Positions 44,178 to 56,665 of a DNA stretch of 64,000 nucleotides are shown here, in pieces (positions within the stretch are counted from its first letter, which is position 1; the number at the start of each line of letters is the position of its first letter). A model generated the notes under the pieces. The model did not search any database. It saw only the letters and a list, made by a program, of their open reading frames with translations, and had not been told where the DNA came from. Position numbers and translations under genes: made by a program. Source of the DNA: Strigamia acuminata (lineage: Eukaryota; Arthropoda; Chilopoda; Geophilomorpha; Linotaeniidae); contig OX442315.1 of NCBI GenBank assembly GCA_949358305.1, positions 12,674,427-12,738,426 of the forward strand, written 5' to 3'.

Positions 44178-46092
44178 AATAAAAGTGAAAGGTTGTGTTG
44201 GATATTCATTTCTAGTTCTAATGTCTGGTATGAGTAAATCAATTGGAAGAAGTTTCTAAGTTGAATTATTTAGTTACAGCGAAATTAATCCTAAGTTAAC
44301 ACATAAGTAGAAACTAAATTGGCAATGTATTTCAGTACTTACAGTTTGGCTTTGCATCTGTGGGGTCAGTTATTGGCACAACACTTAGTTCATTCTGGTC
44401 TTATGGGCGATTGCTGAATTGACGTCCTGATTCGCATTTGGCGGCTTGTAGGCGCGTTTGCAATATGCGGAACGTCAGAATGATGTTCTCGGTCCTTTTG
44501 AACGACAAGATGCACTGCAAAAAAAATTAGATTTTTGTTCGTAAAATATTTTGGAAATATAACTGAAATGTAAAATTTTAAAACCCAGAAGTTATATTTC
44601 CAAATTGTACAAACATCAAATTTCCAATGACTTTCCAACACTGAATGCAATCGTTTCCAAAAGACTTTTCATAGCATGATATATTACATTTCCAAACAGT
44701 TAAACACTAACAGTATTTCTCGACCAGTGAAGTTAAGATTTGCAAATGTAAAATATGAATTTCGTATCAGTAAATAACAACTTTCCAAATATAAAATTTG
44801 ATATTTCTTTTTTCATAAAAATTCTAAATAAGTTAAATCTCAAAATAAATCTCATAAAAATATATCCCTAGAAATTCCATAAAAATTCAATACATCCTGA
44901 ATTCATTCCTGAATCCTGAATCCTGAATTCACTCCTGAATCCTGAATTCATTCCTGAATCCTGAATCCTGAATTCACTCCCGAATCCTGAATTCAAAATC
45001 CTGAATTCATTCCTGAATCCTGAATTCTAAATCCTGAATTCATTCCTGAATCCTGAATTCTAAATCCTGAATTCTAAATCCTGAATTCTAAATCCTGAAT
45101 TCTAAATCCTGAATTCTAAATCCTGAATTCATTCCTGAATCCTGAATCCTAAATCCTGAATCAAATAATCCTGAATTCATAAACCAAGGCTATGATCATA
45201 GCTTCGACAGAAAAAATGAGCAAAATCAACTGAAGGCAGTGATTAAAACTCGCTTCGATATGATGGTTTCCAAATTCTTCTAAAATTCTAGTTTTCACAC
45301 CTGCTTCAAATCCAAGTTGAAGTAAGCGACGCAATGCAAGGAAAGGTCTTGCGGCCAACCAATCATGATCGACTCCAACTCTCGTTGTTTCATTTCTGGT
45401 TTGCGAGACTTTGCCACACGCAAACAGGCCGTAATTTTCGGATTCTGCAACTAGTTCTAGAACTAGATCCAATTCCAGGTTTGAAACCATCTGATTGGCC
45501 AGACGCAATATCAATTGTTTCAGCTCTTTTCACACGTGCCCTTCAGTGTGAACAGACTCTGCGTTGCATTTGACTAATTTTTCCTTGCATTGCATTGCAT
45601 CTCCCCTAGTGTAAATACAAGTGTGAATCTTGCTTAATCCACTCACAGCAAAGTGCACAACAGTTTGCATGTGCGCAGGCTAGGAAAGAGAGAATTCTTT
45701 TTCTTATTCCCTAAATAATAAGCAATCACAGATAACTGACCCATTCGACCACCACAAATACAAAACTAAATACATGTAAAATTCACTTATTTGATAACCA
45801 AAACACTGATCTAACCACATACTCCGTCCTTGAAACCAACCGAGAAAAATATGTTTACATTCCAATCAATAACCTCTAACAATAGTCTAACGCAACACAT
45901 TTGGCACCACGAAAGCTATCAGCAGTCTTTTGTTTCTTTCCATCAGACGAGCTGCAGAATTCTTGAAAACCCATAATACACCGCAAGCTGCATGTATTAT
46001 CTGTAAATCAAAAGAATAAAAAAGCCGAAACATAAATGCTAAACATTACATCTTGTTCCACCCATCCGCTTTGATTTCCCCCTGAATTAATT
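44178..46092. other. Intergenic between copies 5 and 6
   Basis: It contains a simple tandem array (44890-45175). On the minus strand an acceptor-like TTTTTTTTGCAG near 44523 is followed by an open stretch with VQKDREHHSDVP; it could be a stray exon, but I recognise nothing. The last ~200 bp are the copy 6 upstream region. Confidence 0.4.
44890..45175 (+). repeat. Tandem array of (T)CCTGAATTC(A/T) units
   Basis: About 20 degenerate units of 7-14 bp built on ATCCTGAATTC with spacers ATTCCTGA or TAA. The unit contains GAATTC, so the array is locally rich in that hexamer. Confidence 0.88.
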
Positions 46093-49000
46093 ATGAAAAC
46101 ATTGCCAGCTAACTTTTCAATAATTCACTCCTCTAACCCATCCACAAATTGGATTTATAATGCCACTGATGGGTACGACGACCCGGTTGTCATATTTTTA
46201 AATGCCATTACATCAGAAACCGCTGTAAAATACGCGACGACGGCAGTGTGCACAATCTTGTTTATTACACTTGTTGTAAGTTGTTTCAACTGCATAAAAG
46301 CACCACAACTGAACAATAACAACCATCATTTACTCATTTCAGCTTCCAGTGATTGTAGGAATACTCTTTTTAACAATCAACTATGCTGGCGCCGGAGTAA
46401 TATATCTACTACACCGCCTAAAATACAAACTGAAGCATGGAAAACCTGGAATTGACGAAGATGCAGCACGACAGGCCATCTGGGCATGGTGGCACTGGGT
46501 GTCTAAAATATGGTTTGGTAAGTTTAATCTTGTTTCCTTACGAAACAATCTGTTTTATTTTTTAGTTCACACTTAATATCATATTTTGTCATATTCATTT
46601 AGGATTTGAAATGGTTGGACTCGAAGCAGTCCCTCCGGATGAACCAGTTATGTTTATTGTAGTGCATGGTGTAGTGCCTGCTAGCATTGGCAGTGGACTT
46701 GCAATCATATCAAAATATCGCCAACATCATCCATACGGTGTAGCAGACAAACAACATGTTAATCATCCAAGTAAACACACATTATGCATTAATTAAGGGT
46801 ACCCATATGATTAAAAAATATATTTTGCAATACATTTTTAGTGTACTAAGTTACTTTTCGCAAAATTTAAATATACAGTATATTATTTGTGCATTTTATG
46901 ATACAATTGATAAAATATTTTTAAACACCGCCATACGCAATTATTAAACAATTTATCGAGGAAATCATTTAAAACAATGTACTTTAACAATATATTTTTA
47001 TTTGCCAAACAATAATAGCGCAATTGTTAAAAAAACATTCCATACAACATTTTTATACATTTCAAATTCTCTAACAATAGTATAGTAGAGGCGTAGAACA
47101 TCCATCATCTGAACATCTGTTAAGCGACTGGTTATCCGAATAGCATTGATCGATCTACTTTTCATCGATTTTTTTTTCTAATTTTTATTTCCATGTACAG
47201 TACTGGACAAAAAAAAAACTTCACTTTAGTTTAGTTGTTTTAAGTTTATCTACCAGGTGGCATAACATATATTTTAGAACACATTTATTTTGATAAATAA
47301 TATCCTCCACAATGTATTGTACAGTAATAGCAACGTATTTTTTAACCATATGGGTAAACACCAGATGCATTTGCATTTGCAAAGTCATTCATAAAGCAAT
47401 TTAAACTTAAACAGCATAGATTTAACTGCTATTTAAAATTAGATTTTCAAATGTTGCTGTACTAAATTGTAAGAATGTTAAATGATTTGCAGTGTTAAAA
47501 AACTTTTTCGCACTGTTCAATCTTAATGCCTGGACAAAAGAAGAATGTGTGAAAATTCTTCAAGAAGGCAACGACTTAGCCATAATGCCTGGTGGAAGTC
47601 TAGAAATGAAATACACCGACTCAAATTATAACATTGTGTGGGGTAATCGTAAAGGATTTGCAAGTGTGGCCAAAGATGCAAAAGTGGTAAGTATCAAGCA
47701 CCAAATTGACAGGTCCAAATTTGATTCCAACTAACAACTAACTTGAACAATTCAGGCTATCGTCCCAATGGTTTGCCTCAACTTGAACGAATGTTTTTGG
47801 ACACCATTCATCTTCAGAAGTAAGTTTAATAAAGTTAAAGATTCATCAAGTTTTGAACTATATATGGTCTAAACAAGAAAATAACCAGATTTAATTGAAC
47901 AAAACTAATACGAGTACTACAATAAAAGCAAAACCTTTTTCTTCTTATTTTCAGAATTCACACGAAGCAGATTTGCACCAAAACGCTTTGCTGTTGCCGT
48001 GGGTGGACTACCTGTCAAACTGACGTACTTTTAACCAACTGCATTCAAAAACTCATTTAGACTAAATACATTTTTAAACTGCTTAGACACTGTGTGTGAT
48101 TGAATCACTTTCTTAAAAGAAAAATGCAAAAGATATAGAAAAGTGAGCCCATTGGTCTCTTTTGCAAAATTATCCTTTGGCATTTCCCTTTTGCGAGTGA
48201 TGACGTCTTTTTCGAGGGAAAAAAAGTAACAAAAGATACTTTTAATTATCCGATTGCACGCACCTAATCTATCTTGTGGCGATATTTATACATGTGGAAA
48301 TTCTAAGCAAAGTTGCTGCAATATCAATGCGACTTGGATTTATTTCCTCCCCATTCTTCTGCTTGGGTACCTGTAATCATAAAAATGTTAATAAGATGAA
48401 ATGAATTAAACATTTTCATTTCAATAGAAAATTTATTGTGGAAAAGTAGTTATTGATTGAATGCCAACAAACTGCACCAAATACAATTTTAAACTCTACT
48501 ACTTTTATTTCCAGTGCAGTCTTGGGTACACCAATACCATTTGACGAATCAAAAACAGTTGACGACATATTTGATGAGGTAACTACAAATTTCAACATAC
48601 CCATTTCAATCTAGGATATGAGAATGCAAATTGGGCGTTGCAATAGCCCGTAACCCATCAAAACACCTACACCACTCCAGTGACAATTGGAAACATACAG
48701 TAAGTCCCTACATACGAACGAGTTCCGATCCGACAACGCTTATACCTTGTTCGCACAAGAAAGTTTGGGCTAGCCCGAAGTTTAAATATGGTTCTGGCCT
48801 GATATTGACTTAAAATGTTCAGGCTAGAGTGATCGCATCAAAAAGCAAAAAGCCACATATCTAAGCTAGCATGCAGCCAAAAGACAATTAACTGACCATG
48901 TTACACACAGAAGTGACCTTGGCAGATATCTAGTTCTTTGGCAATTGTCTAGTTCACACAACTGGATTAGAATTATCTAGTTTAAAAATTTTTAAACTAG

Positions 49001-49811
49001 ATAATTTTGGGCTAGATGCGGTCGCACCAACAACCAGAACTAGATTTAAACTTTGGGCCAGTCCAAACATTCTAGTGCAAATAAGATCTTACGCAGGTCA
49101 AATTGTTCGTAAGTTCAGCAAAGGTAGAAAGGTGGAAAGGTGGAAAAAATCGTTAATCCTAATTAAAGAAAACATTTTAAATCTTACTTTGAAAGCACAG
49201 TACGCCCGTGGACAAAGAAAGAGATTATGATAAGTCAAATTTGGATTTTAACTTTGAATGCACCTATTGAGATTTATTGACGTCTTATTTGCCCGGGCAA
49301 GACAATAGACCGAGTCAAGATTGATGTCATTGAATCTCAATGGATTTTTATGCCACCTGGTAGATAAACTGCAGCAAAATTTGAAGTTCAAATCTCTGAA
49401 AGTTTGTAACTCGAATGTTCGCATGTAGGGGTCTCATTGTATTAAAATGTGAAAATGTGTGTGAAACCAAAATGCAATTCAGTTTTTCTCTTTCAGTTTT
49501 TGGTAGGGAGATAATGCTCTTTGATGAGAGACTAATCAAGCTATTTTCTGATTTTATACACCATGTATGATCTGAGTACTTCTGTAAAGTCTAAGCACAC
49601 GATTCTAATGACCAATCATACGGCACATAATCTGAAATTCCTTATAATTTATATATTCCAGACATTAAGTGCAATGAGACAACTACTTGCTGCAAATCAA
49701 AGAATTCCAGGCAACAAGTTTTATGCCTTACTCGACAGATTCCGGACAATCAAGCCTAAGATCAATATCACTAACCACACTCCAACCAATGTTGCCACTA
49801 TTCAGGTTTAA
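46093..49811 (+). CDS. TMEM68/DGAT2-like membrane acyltransferase, copy 6
   Basis: Exons 46093-46275, 46343-46517, 46603-46770, 47493-47686, 47756-47819, 47955-48024, 48515-48578 and 49662-49811 join to 355 residues. It keeps the long N-terminus MKTLPANFS like copy 2. Core: VHGVVPAS, NAWTKEECVKILQEGND, MPGGSLEMK, NIVWGNRKGFA, AIVPMVCLNLNECFWTPF, VGGLPVKL, GTPIPFDESKT and QRIPGNKFYALLDRF. Introns 3 (722 nt) and 7 (1.08 kb) are expanded by repeats: a mariner-like end (TACAGTACTGGACAAAAAAA, near 47199) and the palindromic segment around 48971. The exon 6 donor is GTACTT. Intact frame. Confidence 0.86.
48971..49006. repeat. 36-bp perfect palindrome in intron 7 of copy 6
   Basis: AATTATCTAGTTTAAAAA is followed immediately by its exact complement. 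It is the centre of a much longer imperfect inverted repeat (about 48740-49080, with GGGCTAG, TTTAAA and GGTTCTGG/CCAGAAC counterparts), most likely a MITE. Confidence 0.8.
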
Positions 49812-51953
49812 ATTATTTGAGGACAATAACTCAAAAGAAAATTTTAACTGTAACAAATAAAGAATTAAAATCTTTAAAGTATTCGCAGGAAAAAAGTTTA
49901 GAAATTTATCAATAAGCTTCGACGAAATGAGTAATAAAAAAATTTCCTTTTTCATTTTTGAAAATCAAAAAATCTTTTATATAAAAATCATTGCAACATT
50001 TTGAAACATAGTAAATCACCTGTTCTTCTAAGTAACTTTGAATAAATAAATACATAAAAATAAACTATTCCTCATCAGGAAATCGATATGGATAAAAAGA
50101 GAAATGCAAAGTCTATAAAAACTACCTAGCCTTGCAACGATTGAGAGCGAAGCAGTGAAGTCATCATCTAGGATCTGATAGTCTACCATACCACACAAAT
50201 TTGACCTAGTTTTCAAGGAGACTTCATTTAGAGGTGTTTGATTCTTGGAATTTGAGATTTTAATCCTTCTCTTGTATTCATTTGTATTCAAGACCGTATA
50301 TCGCTTCAATGTCAACTAAATTTCTCTTTACAATGACAAAAAACGGGTGTGTTGCAGTGGTCAGCCAACGCTCATTTCGAAGTACGTTTTTACTGTTTGA
50401 GGCAAATAAGACCAGGCTAGGCCAGTGTGCTACCACCTAACACATTTTACAGTGCAGCTTGCCCGCTTATCACTAACTAAGTGAAATTCTTATTCCTAAT
50501 GTGCAGTGCAGTTCAAATTTAATATATTAAAATGAAAACCATTTTATTACGGTAAAAATAAAGTTAATTTTTTTAACTTAACCATGCTGATGCTTAGGGA
50601 CTTGGCTGGTTTGCCAGTCCCAGTACCGTGTGTGAGCAATCCCATGGGCCAAATGAACAATCTGTCCGACCACGCTGTACAACCGGTTAACCCTAACCAC
50701 ATGTGGTTGCAAGTATGCTATGCTGCGTAGCAATAGGAGGTGCATGAGATTTTGACCCCTAGAAACTGAGAAAGGCCATAAACCATTAATACAGTCTCTT
50801 GTGTTCACTTCTATCTAACGTGTCGTGCGTCCGATGCTGTTTAGGCCCTAATGGCGTCCGTTCAATCTCACACAAGTATGACGGAAATCTTACTCGATGA
50901 GGTGAGTTTTGGTCTAGTTTTGAATTAAGTGTTGAAAACAAGAAGAAGCTTGAACCCAAGGCCAAGTTGATATATTTGAAGTCGCTATTGGAGGGACCAG
51001 CAGCAAGTGTGGTGGCGGGACTGTCCCCAACTGATGCTAATTATGTCACGGCCAAGGCACTGTTAACTGAACGATTTGGAAAAAACAAATGTTGTTATAA
51101 ATGCTCACTTGCGTGGGTGACGACGAGACCGACATAAAAGCGTTTTTGGTGCAACAGCTATTACTGTATCGCTTATCGGCTCACTCTTGTAATCATCAAC
51201 AATCACAATATCAGCAATCTAATACCTTGTTTACACCAACGGATAGTTTGGCTGGATCTGATCCATCCGATCAGATATCCAACTGAACCGAGTCGCAATA
51301 TTTACCTAGATTATGTTGTGTTCAGACCAAAAAGTTGATTCAATTAAACAAAGCCAGGATTTAGTAACAACAGGTTTTAGGAACACCTCGCTACAAGGGC
51401 TGCCAACATGATTCGAATATATTCATTTTCATTGTTATTAATTTATTTTTAAATTGTACTCCGTATTTTAAATATACTAATTCTAAAATCTAAATGTACA
51501 AATACACGAAACAGTTTTTGGATTTTGTTATCGAATTCTGTGACCAACGGAAAGCTACAAACTTGTGCCTGCACAATCTGTTTCCAATCCGGATCCAATC
51601 GTCGAACCGAGTTGTGGGAACTCAATTGGCAAACGGAGTTGTTGGGCACACGGATCTAGATCCGTGAACTGAAGTCAGTGTTCACACCGATCACGCAGCT
51701 TCGGGTGAGATCCAAAACCTTGGTGTAAACAAGGTATGAGCATCAAAAATATATTTTTATAAAAGAAGCGCTATTCCAACAGCAAAGTGACTTGCAGCCT
51801 TTTCTTGGGTTTAGAAAGAGAAAATTTTTATTTGTTTTTATTTTTATTCCCTTAATAATAGTGACAAATTATTCCCCCCCCCCCCTAGCTTTGACTCATT
51901 TCCCCCCTAAAATTCCCCTACTCAAAACCGCAATGACACGTCACTGACCCATT
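49812..51953. other. Intergenic between copy 6 and element B
   Basis: No intact gene. It holds the BEL/Pao gag fossil (50851-51095). A C-run with loose AT-rich sequence lies just before element B (near 51883). Confidence 0.5.
50851..51095 (+). pseudogene. BEL/Pao-type gag fossil (DUF1759-like)
   Basis: From 50904 the frame reads EFWSSFELSVENKKKL, KAKLIYLKSLLEGPAAS, VVAGLSPTDANYVTAKA, LLTERFG, which is the FWxxF...KFxYLxxxLxGxA...NYxxAxxxLxxRFG pattern of BEL/Pao gag proteins. An ATG-starting stretch (50851, MASVQSHTSMTEILLDE) precedes it in a different frame, so there is a frameshift. Nothing of pol follows. Confidence 0.65.
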
Positions 51954-52772
51954 TGTCGCGTCCTACCTGGTGATAGGTTTAATGAGCTAACGTGTATTAC
52001 TTTACCTGTGATTCTACTAAATATGTAAATTACCCAAATGAATACTAAGTATATGTAAATGAACAAACAGGTTTATTCAATAGGCGTAAGCCTTAAAATA
52101 CACTCAGTATAAAGCTAGAGTCGACTTGGTCAGAGTCGAACAAAGGATTTCTCAAGATGGCGTCGTCGGTTCCGCGTGGTCGGCGGAACAAAGGCGGCGT
52201 CTCGAGTTGTCGTAAATTCGTCACGGATTCGTCGTTCACGGACGCGGTGGAATGCTCTTTCGAGTCTTCTATCCGTGCCTGTTGTCTAGGGGTTGGTTTT
52301 AGCGTCGCAAGGCTCCGTCCAGAAACGAGGAGTTTCTTACAGGGCACTCGGACACTTTGGTGGCGGAATAACCGTGGGTCGGTTATTCGGTGTGAATTCA
52401 CAAGGGTTATTTTCCTGCTTTCGCGGGAAATAAACGCACAGTGTAAATTCGTGAGAGTTACAGTTGCACTGGAATCAGCGGTCCTCGATCAATCCTAACT
52501 TGTATTTGAAGTTGGCCTGACGGTGAGGTAGTTGCTGTGTTCTTGGTGTCGTTTGTGTAAGTTCTGCTTGTAGGGCGCGAAACTCTACCTGATATAGGCC
52601 AGGGTGAGGGGCCTGGTTCGGCCAATGGGGGCCGGCCACGCGTCACCTCACCCCCTCGGGGCACGCGCTTCCCAGGGGGGGAAGGCGGAGCCAACGCGAG
52701 GGAACTGACCTTTCCTAGTGACTCATGCGGATGGCGTCCACTGGAGGGACGACCACCCGCGGGGTCACCACA
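51954..52772 (-). repeat. 3' LTR of element B (819 bp)
   Basis: In element orientation it starts TGTGGTGACC and ends GGTAGGACGCGACA, matching LTR A in length and layout but with many differences. It includes a TATA-like CTATATCAGG near 52592-52601 and an AATAAA near 52076. Confidence 0.92.
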
Positions 52773-52808
52773 CGTCCCTCCCCCAGCTTCGATCATCGAT
52801 CGGGGCGA

Positions 52809-55800
52809 TTACCCTATCTGGTCTCTCAGCGCAATAGCGGGCAACTTCCCTCCGCGGGGACGTAGGATTGGGAGATTAACGGCTGGCGGTGGCGGAGGAA
52901 GGCCATCGGGCAGCGACGTGGTCAGATTCGCTGGATTCTCCGATTCGTTAATGAAGAATTGAGCGTGGCCGGGAGGTCCGTCCGTGCTGCTTCTTCTTTC
53001 ATGTACCCAGATTTGGGTCGAAGCGGGGAAGCGGCCGGGACATCGACGCATCCGATGCGATTCTGGCGGTGTGAGGGGCTCTCGGTGAGCCCGCTGGAGT
53101 CGTTGATGAAGGATCGGGTCGTTGGTCAACCTTATTTCCTTCGCCATCCACTGTAGGAATGATTCGCCTTGGCGATGAGTGGCTAGCAACGCTTGGCGCG
53201 TCGCTTCGGACATTTGCAGGTTGGGGTACTCCACTTCCAATCGCAGATAAAGCTGCGTCGGCGCGGGAGCCGGTGGGGGCGGAGGTGGTGGAGACGGTGG
53301 TAGGGGGATCTCCAACGGTGGAGTTGTCTCCTCTATGGACAGGGCGTCCATGCTCGTAGAAGGCGGCGAGGGCGACGGCAGCGGTGGAGTTTGGGGTCCC
53401 TTGCGCGATCGCTTCGGGACTAGCTTCGGTCGCTTGCTCGATCTTCGTTCCTTCGGGAATACTGGCTTTGGAGACGGGGTATAACTCCGGGCGGCAGGTT
53501 TGGGAAGAACCGTCTCGGCCACCACGATGGGGCGGGCGGTCTCCTCTTTAGCGGGCGCCTCTTCGGCGACCTTTCGTAGCAACGTCGGGTGGACTCCCGG
53601 GTTTTTGTAGCGGAACGCCATCGAACGCATCTTCGCGAACTGGAAATTCGGGTTTTCCATTGAGCGGGCCAGCTCGAACCGGAGGTCGGCCGCGGCTGGC
53701 GTAAACTCGGCCCAAAGTTGGTAGAGGGCCCTGTTCAGAAAGACGCCCTCTCTGTCGATTATGGTCCAGGCGGCCATCGACTGTCGGCCGTCCAGGAAGA
53801 GGGCGGGAGACAGGATTTCGGACATCACGCGTGTTACCTCGGCGTTTAAGCTGCTTCGGTTGGACGGCAGGGCGCGGTTTGGATCTGCCGAAAAAGTGGC
53901 GGATAGTTTGCGCATTTGGGCTATCGCCCAATTGATGTGCTCCGTCTGAGCGGCGTCAGCCTGCGTCAAGGCCCGTTCGGCGGTAGCGGGGTGCTCGCAT
54001 TCAGCCTGGTGGGCCTGTAGTTCTCCCAAGGTGGGATTCGCTGCCTCTCGTCGATTTCGGGCATCCCGCTCTTTCTCCTCGTACCACATGGCGTCACGAG
54101 CCGGCCTCGGTGCCTGAGTTGGCGGAGGAACCGGCGGGGGAGCTAGTCCTGGTGGTTGGTGCGGGACGTATTCTAGGAACGCCTCGCCTGGTCGCATGCT
54201 TCCAGGGGGCGCCCATCTAGTTATGGCTGGTGGCGGGGCCTCGAGGAGAGGCGGCCAGCTTGGTTGGACCGGATGGAAGGTTGGTGCGGATGGCGCGAGC
54301 GCGGTTTGGCTCGTAGAGGGCGTTGGCCGGTTTGCGGAGAATCCGCGAAAGGCGTTGGTGAGCACTTCGGCCAGTTCTCTTCGTGACATGGGCTGTTCCG
54401 TTTTTGGCCCTTCGTCCAAATCCATTTTTTCTTCAATGGTTTCGCACCATCCTTCGGGTCCCTTCTTCCGATCGGAGGACGACACGGCCGCGGGTCCGGC
54501 TCTTGTCGAGTCCGAACTACCGGCGGCGGTCGGCCTCTTCTCGGCGGCGGCGAGTTTCGCTAGCAGGGTTTGCATCCTTTGCCTGCGGCGAGCTCTGCTC
54601 TTCCGGTTGCGCCTGGTGTTGGCGGTTTCGACGTGCGAATGGGTTACCGAGTCTCTTCGGATTTTGTACGGGGGTTCCGCTTGGTCGAACATGGTCGACT
54701 CTTCGTCCGACGGCCGGACGGTGCGCACTAGGAAGAGAGAGGGCGCGGCTGCGGTAGCCGCTTGTCTCTCCTGTTCGTCGACCCGGTCGCTCCACGAGTT
54801 GGAAGTTCCGGCCTCTGGATCTAGTCGCAATTCGTTGGATGAGGCGGGTACAATCACAACTGAGCGCAGGCCTCCCGACTGGACGACCGTTCGAGTTCTC
54901 GACTCGGAATTGCTCGAGTGGCCGGGTTGCGTCCCACTCGTCGACGGGCCGCTCTCCTCGGTGGAGAGGGCCTGCCTTATTGGAGCGGGGCCGCCGTTTG
55001 AGCTTGAGGCCTGTCTCTTCAGCCTCCTGACTCGTGTGCCGCTCTGAAGGATGCCGACTTGATGCAGCTGCCACATTTCGGCTTGAGTGGCGATAAAGCC
55101 GACGTGCGGCACCCACGGTGTTGCTTGGCGGTCTTCGCGGGCCTCTCGTAACCATTCTTTGATTTCTCCCGTCGAGAAACCATTTCGCTCCAAAACTCGT
55201 ATTACGGCACTGGTTGCCGTTCGCTCTAGGTGAGCGATCTCTTCGCGGACGATTTGTCTCCGCTCTTCTGGCGTTGCGGCGTTGCGCCACCGAAGGCCGG
55301 TGCGCTCGTCCGCCTCGGTACCGCCGTACCGAGCTCGAAGTAGCTCTGAAAAAATAGGGCTCGACGGATCGAAATCGGGATCGATCCGTGGCCCCACCCT
55401 TTCTCGTATTTGCCTGGGCAAACATTCGACCAGCGTCCTGGGTCGGTCAAAGAATTCTTCGATCGCTCGGGAGTAGCGTAATCTCAGGGCCCAGACATCG
55501 GTGTCTTCCTCTGGATAGGCTAGCCGGATAAATTCTGGCATCGCTAGCCGGAAGATGTTGCCCTTGGTGGGCACTGTAGACGGCAGGGCGTCCCATGATT
55601 GTAGCGGGTCGATCTGAAGCATTAAATATCTTTTAATTTCGATACCCTTTTTATAAATATTTGGAATAAAAATTGTGAGATCGGCGGTGGCACCAAAATT
55701 TCTTTCGGTTGTGGCCGCTCCTCTCTGTCCTGATTATTCGCAGGTCCGCGGTGGTTGGCCGCTGGTGTAGCTCAGTCTTTCTCTTGCTACCTTTTTTAGA

Positions 55801-56264
55801 TTCAGGAGGTCCGCTCAAAACAACGTCGCGTAATACAAAAGAATCGGTTGTTTTTATTTAAGCTTTTCTACTCGTATTTTAATTTATTACAAAGTTTCAA
55901 CGTTACTTTCAGATTTTAATTTTTTAGCGACGCCATCTTGGCAAACAATTCCTTTGTCTGGGTTTGGAGATCGGAGATCTTCGAGCACGAAAAAGGTTTC
56001 CGCGCCCGAGCTCCGATTCTACCGAAAATCAACAAAATAAATACAAAAAGAATTCATCAGTCAAGTTATCACGCGCCACAATCCGACATGGTGTCGGATG
56101 TCGGCGGATTACATTTTCGATCTTACGGGAAGATCTTATGTTACCTGTGGTTGTTGCTCCGGCTCATCCCAATCTTCTTCCTCCGCCTCGATGACCAATC
56201 CTTCGCTCTCGTCTCTGGAGGACGAGGCGTCGGGGTCAATTCTCGGGTTGCGTCGATCGGCCAT
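52809..56264 (-). CDS. Spliced third ORF (ORF3) of Gypsy element B, function unknown
   Basis: Exon 1 is 56145-56264 (40 codons, MADRRNPRID to DEPEQQPQ, donor GTAACA). Exon 2 is 52809-55613 (acceptor ATGCTTCAG, opens IDPLQSWDALP). The 531-nt intron is phase 0 and the product about 974 residues. Exon positions, phase and sequence mirror element A. Conserved blocks with A: RTLVEC, RERVGPRI, RVLERNGFS, FxATQxEMWQLH, an Arg/Ser-rich part, FRGFSANRP, INWAIxQMR, AAWTIxDREGV, MAFRYKNPGVHP and proline-rich runs. No signal peptide, membrane helix or enzyme motif seen. It stays open although gag and pol of the same copy have stops. Function unknown; not an envelope by its features. Confidence 0.74.
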
Positions 56265-56665
56265 TCAAGAAAACTAAAGATTATTCGTGAGAAAAAGAGG
56301 TTTTGGGTCACTTTCAGGGAGAAAGGTTACAAAACGCGTGCTTTCGTCTCAGCGAACAATCGGAAACGGAAACCGACCGGCGCAGAGGATTCTGGGTCAC
56401 GGACGCATCTCGTACGGTACGAGACTTGTCCGTGTGAGCATGGAGCTACGGGGACGACGTATGCGATCGAGCCGTGCGCATGTTACGCTACGGGGTTTCG
56501 ACCGATACGTCATGCAATCTCGCTTTTCGATATTGACGGTGATAACTGACGACGAAATTCGGACTTAGCCGAATTTTATGTCTCGACATGCGTTGCAGCT
56601 CTCGTAAGTGAATTTCTTCAACTTTACGACGCCGCAATCACATGTCTTGACTTTTTTATTTCTTT

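Noticed and set aside
44390-44530. Possible minus-strand exon after TTTTTTTTGCAG
   Set aside because: Open in more than one frame, no recognisable domain and no partner exons.
45161-45573. Overlapping 117- and 79-codon frames on both strands
   Set aside because: No recognisable motif, no splice context; likely chance.
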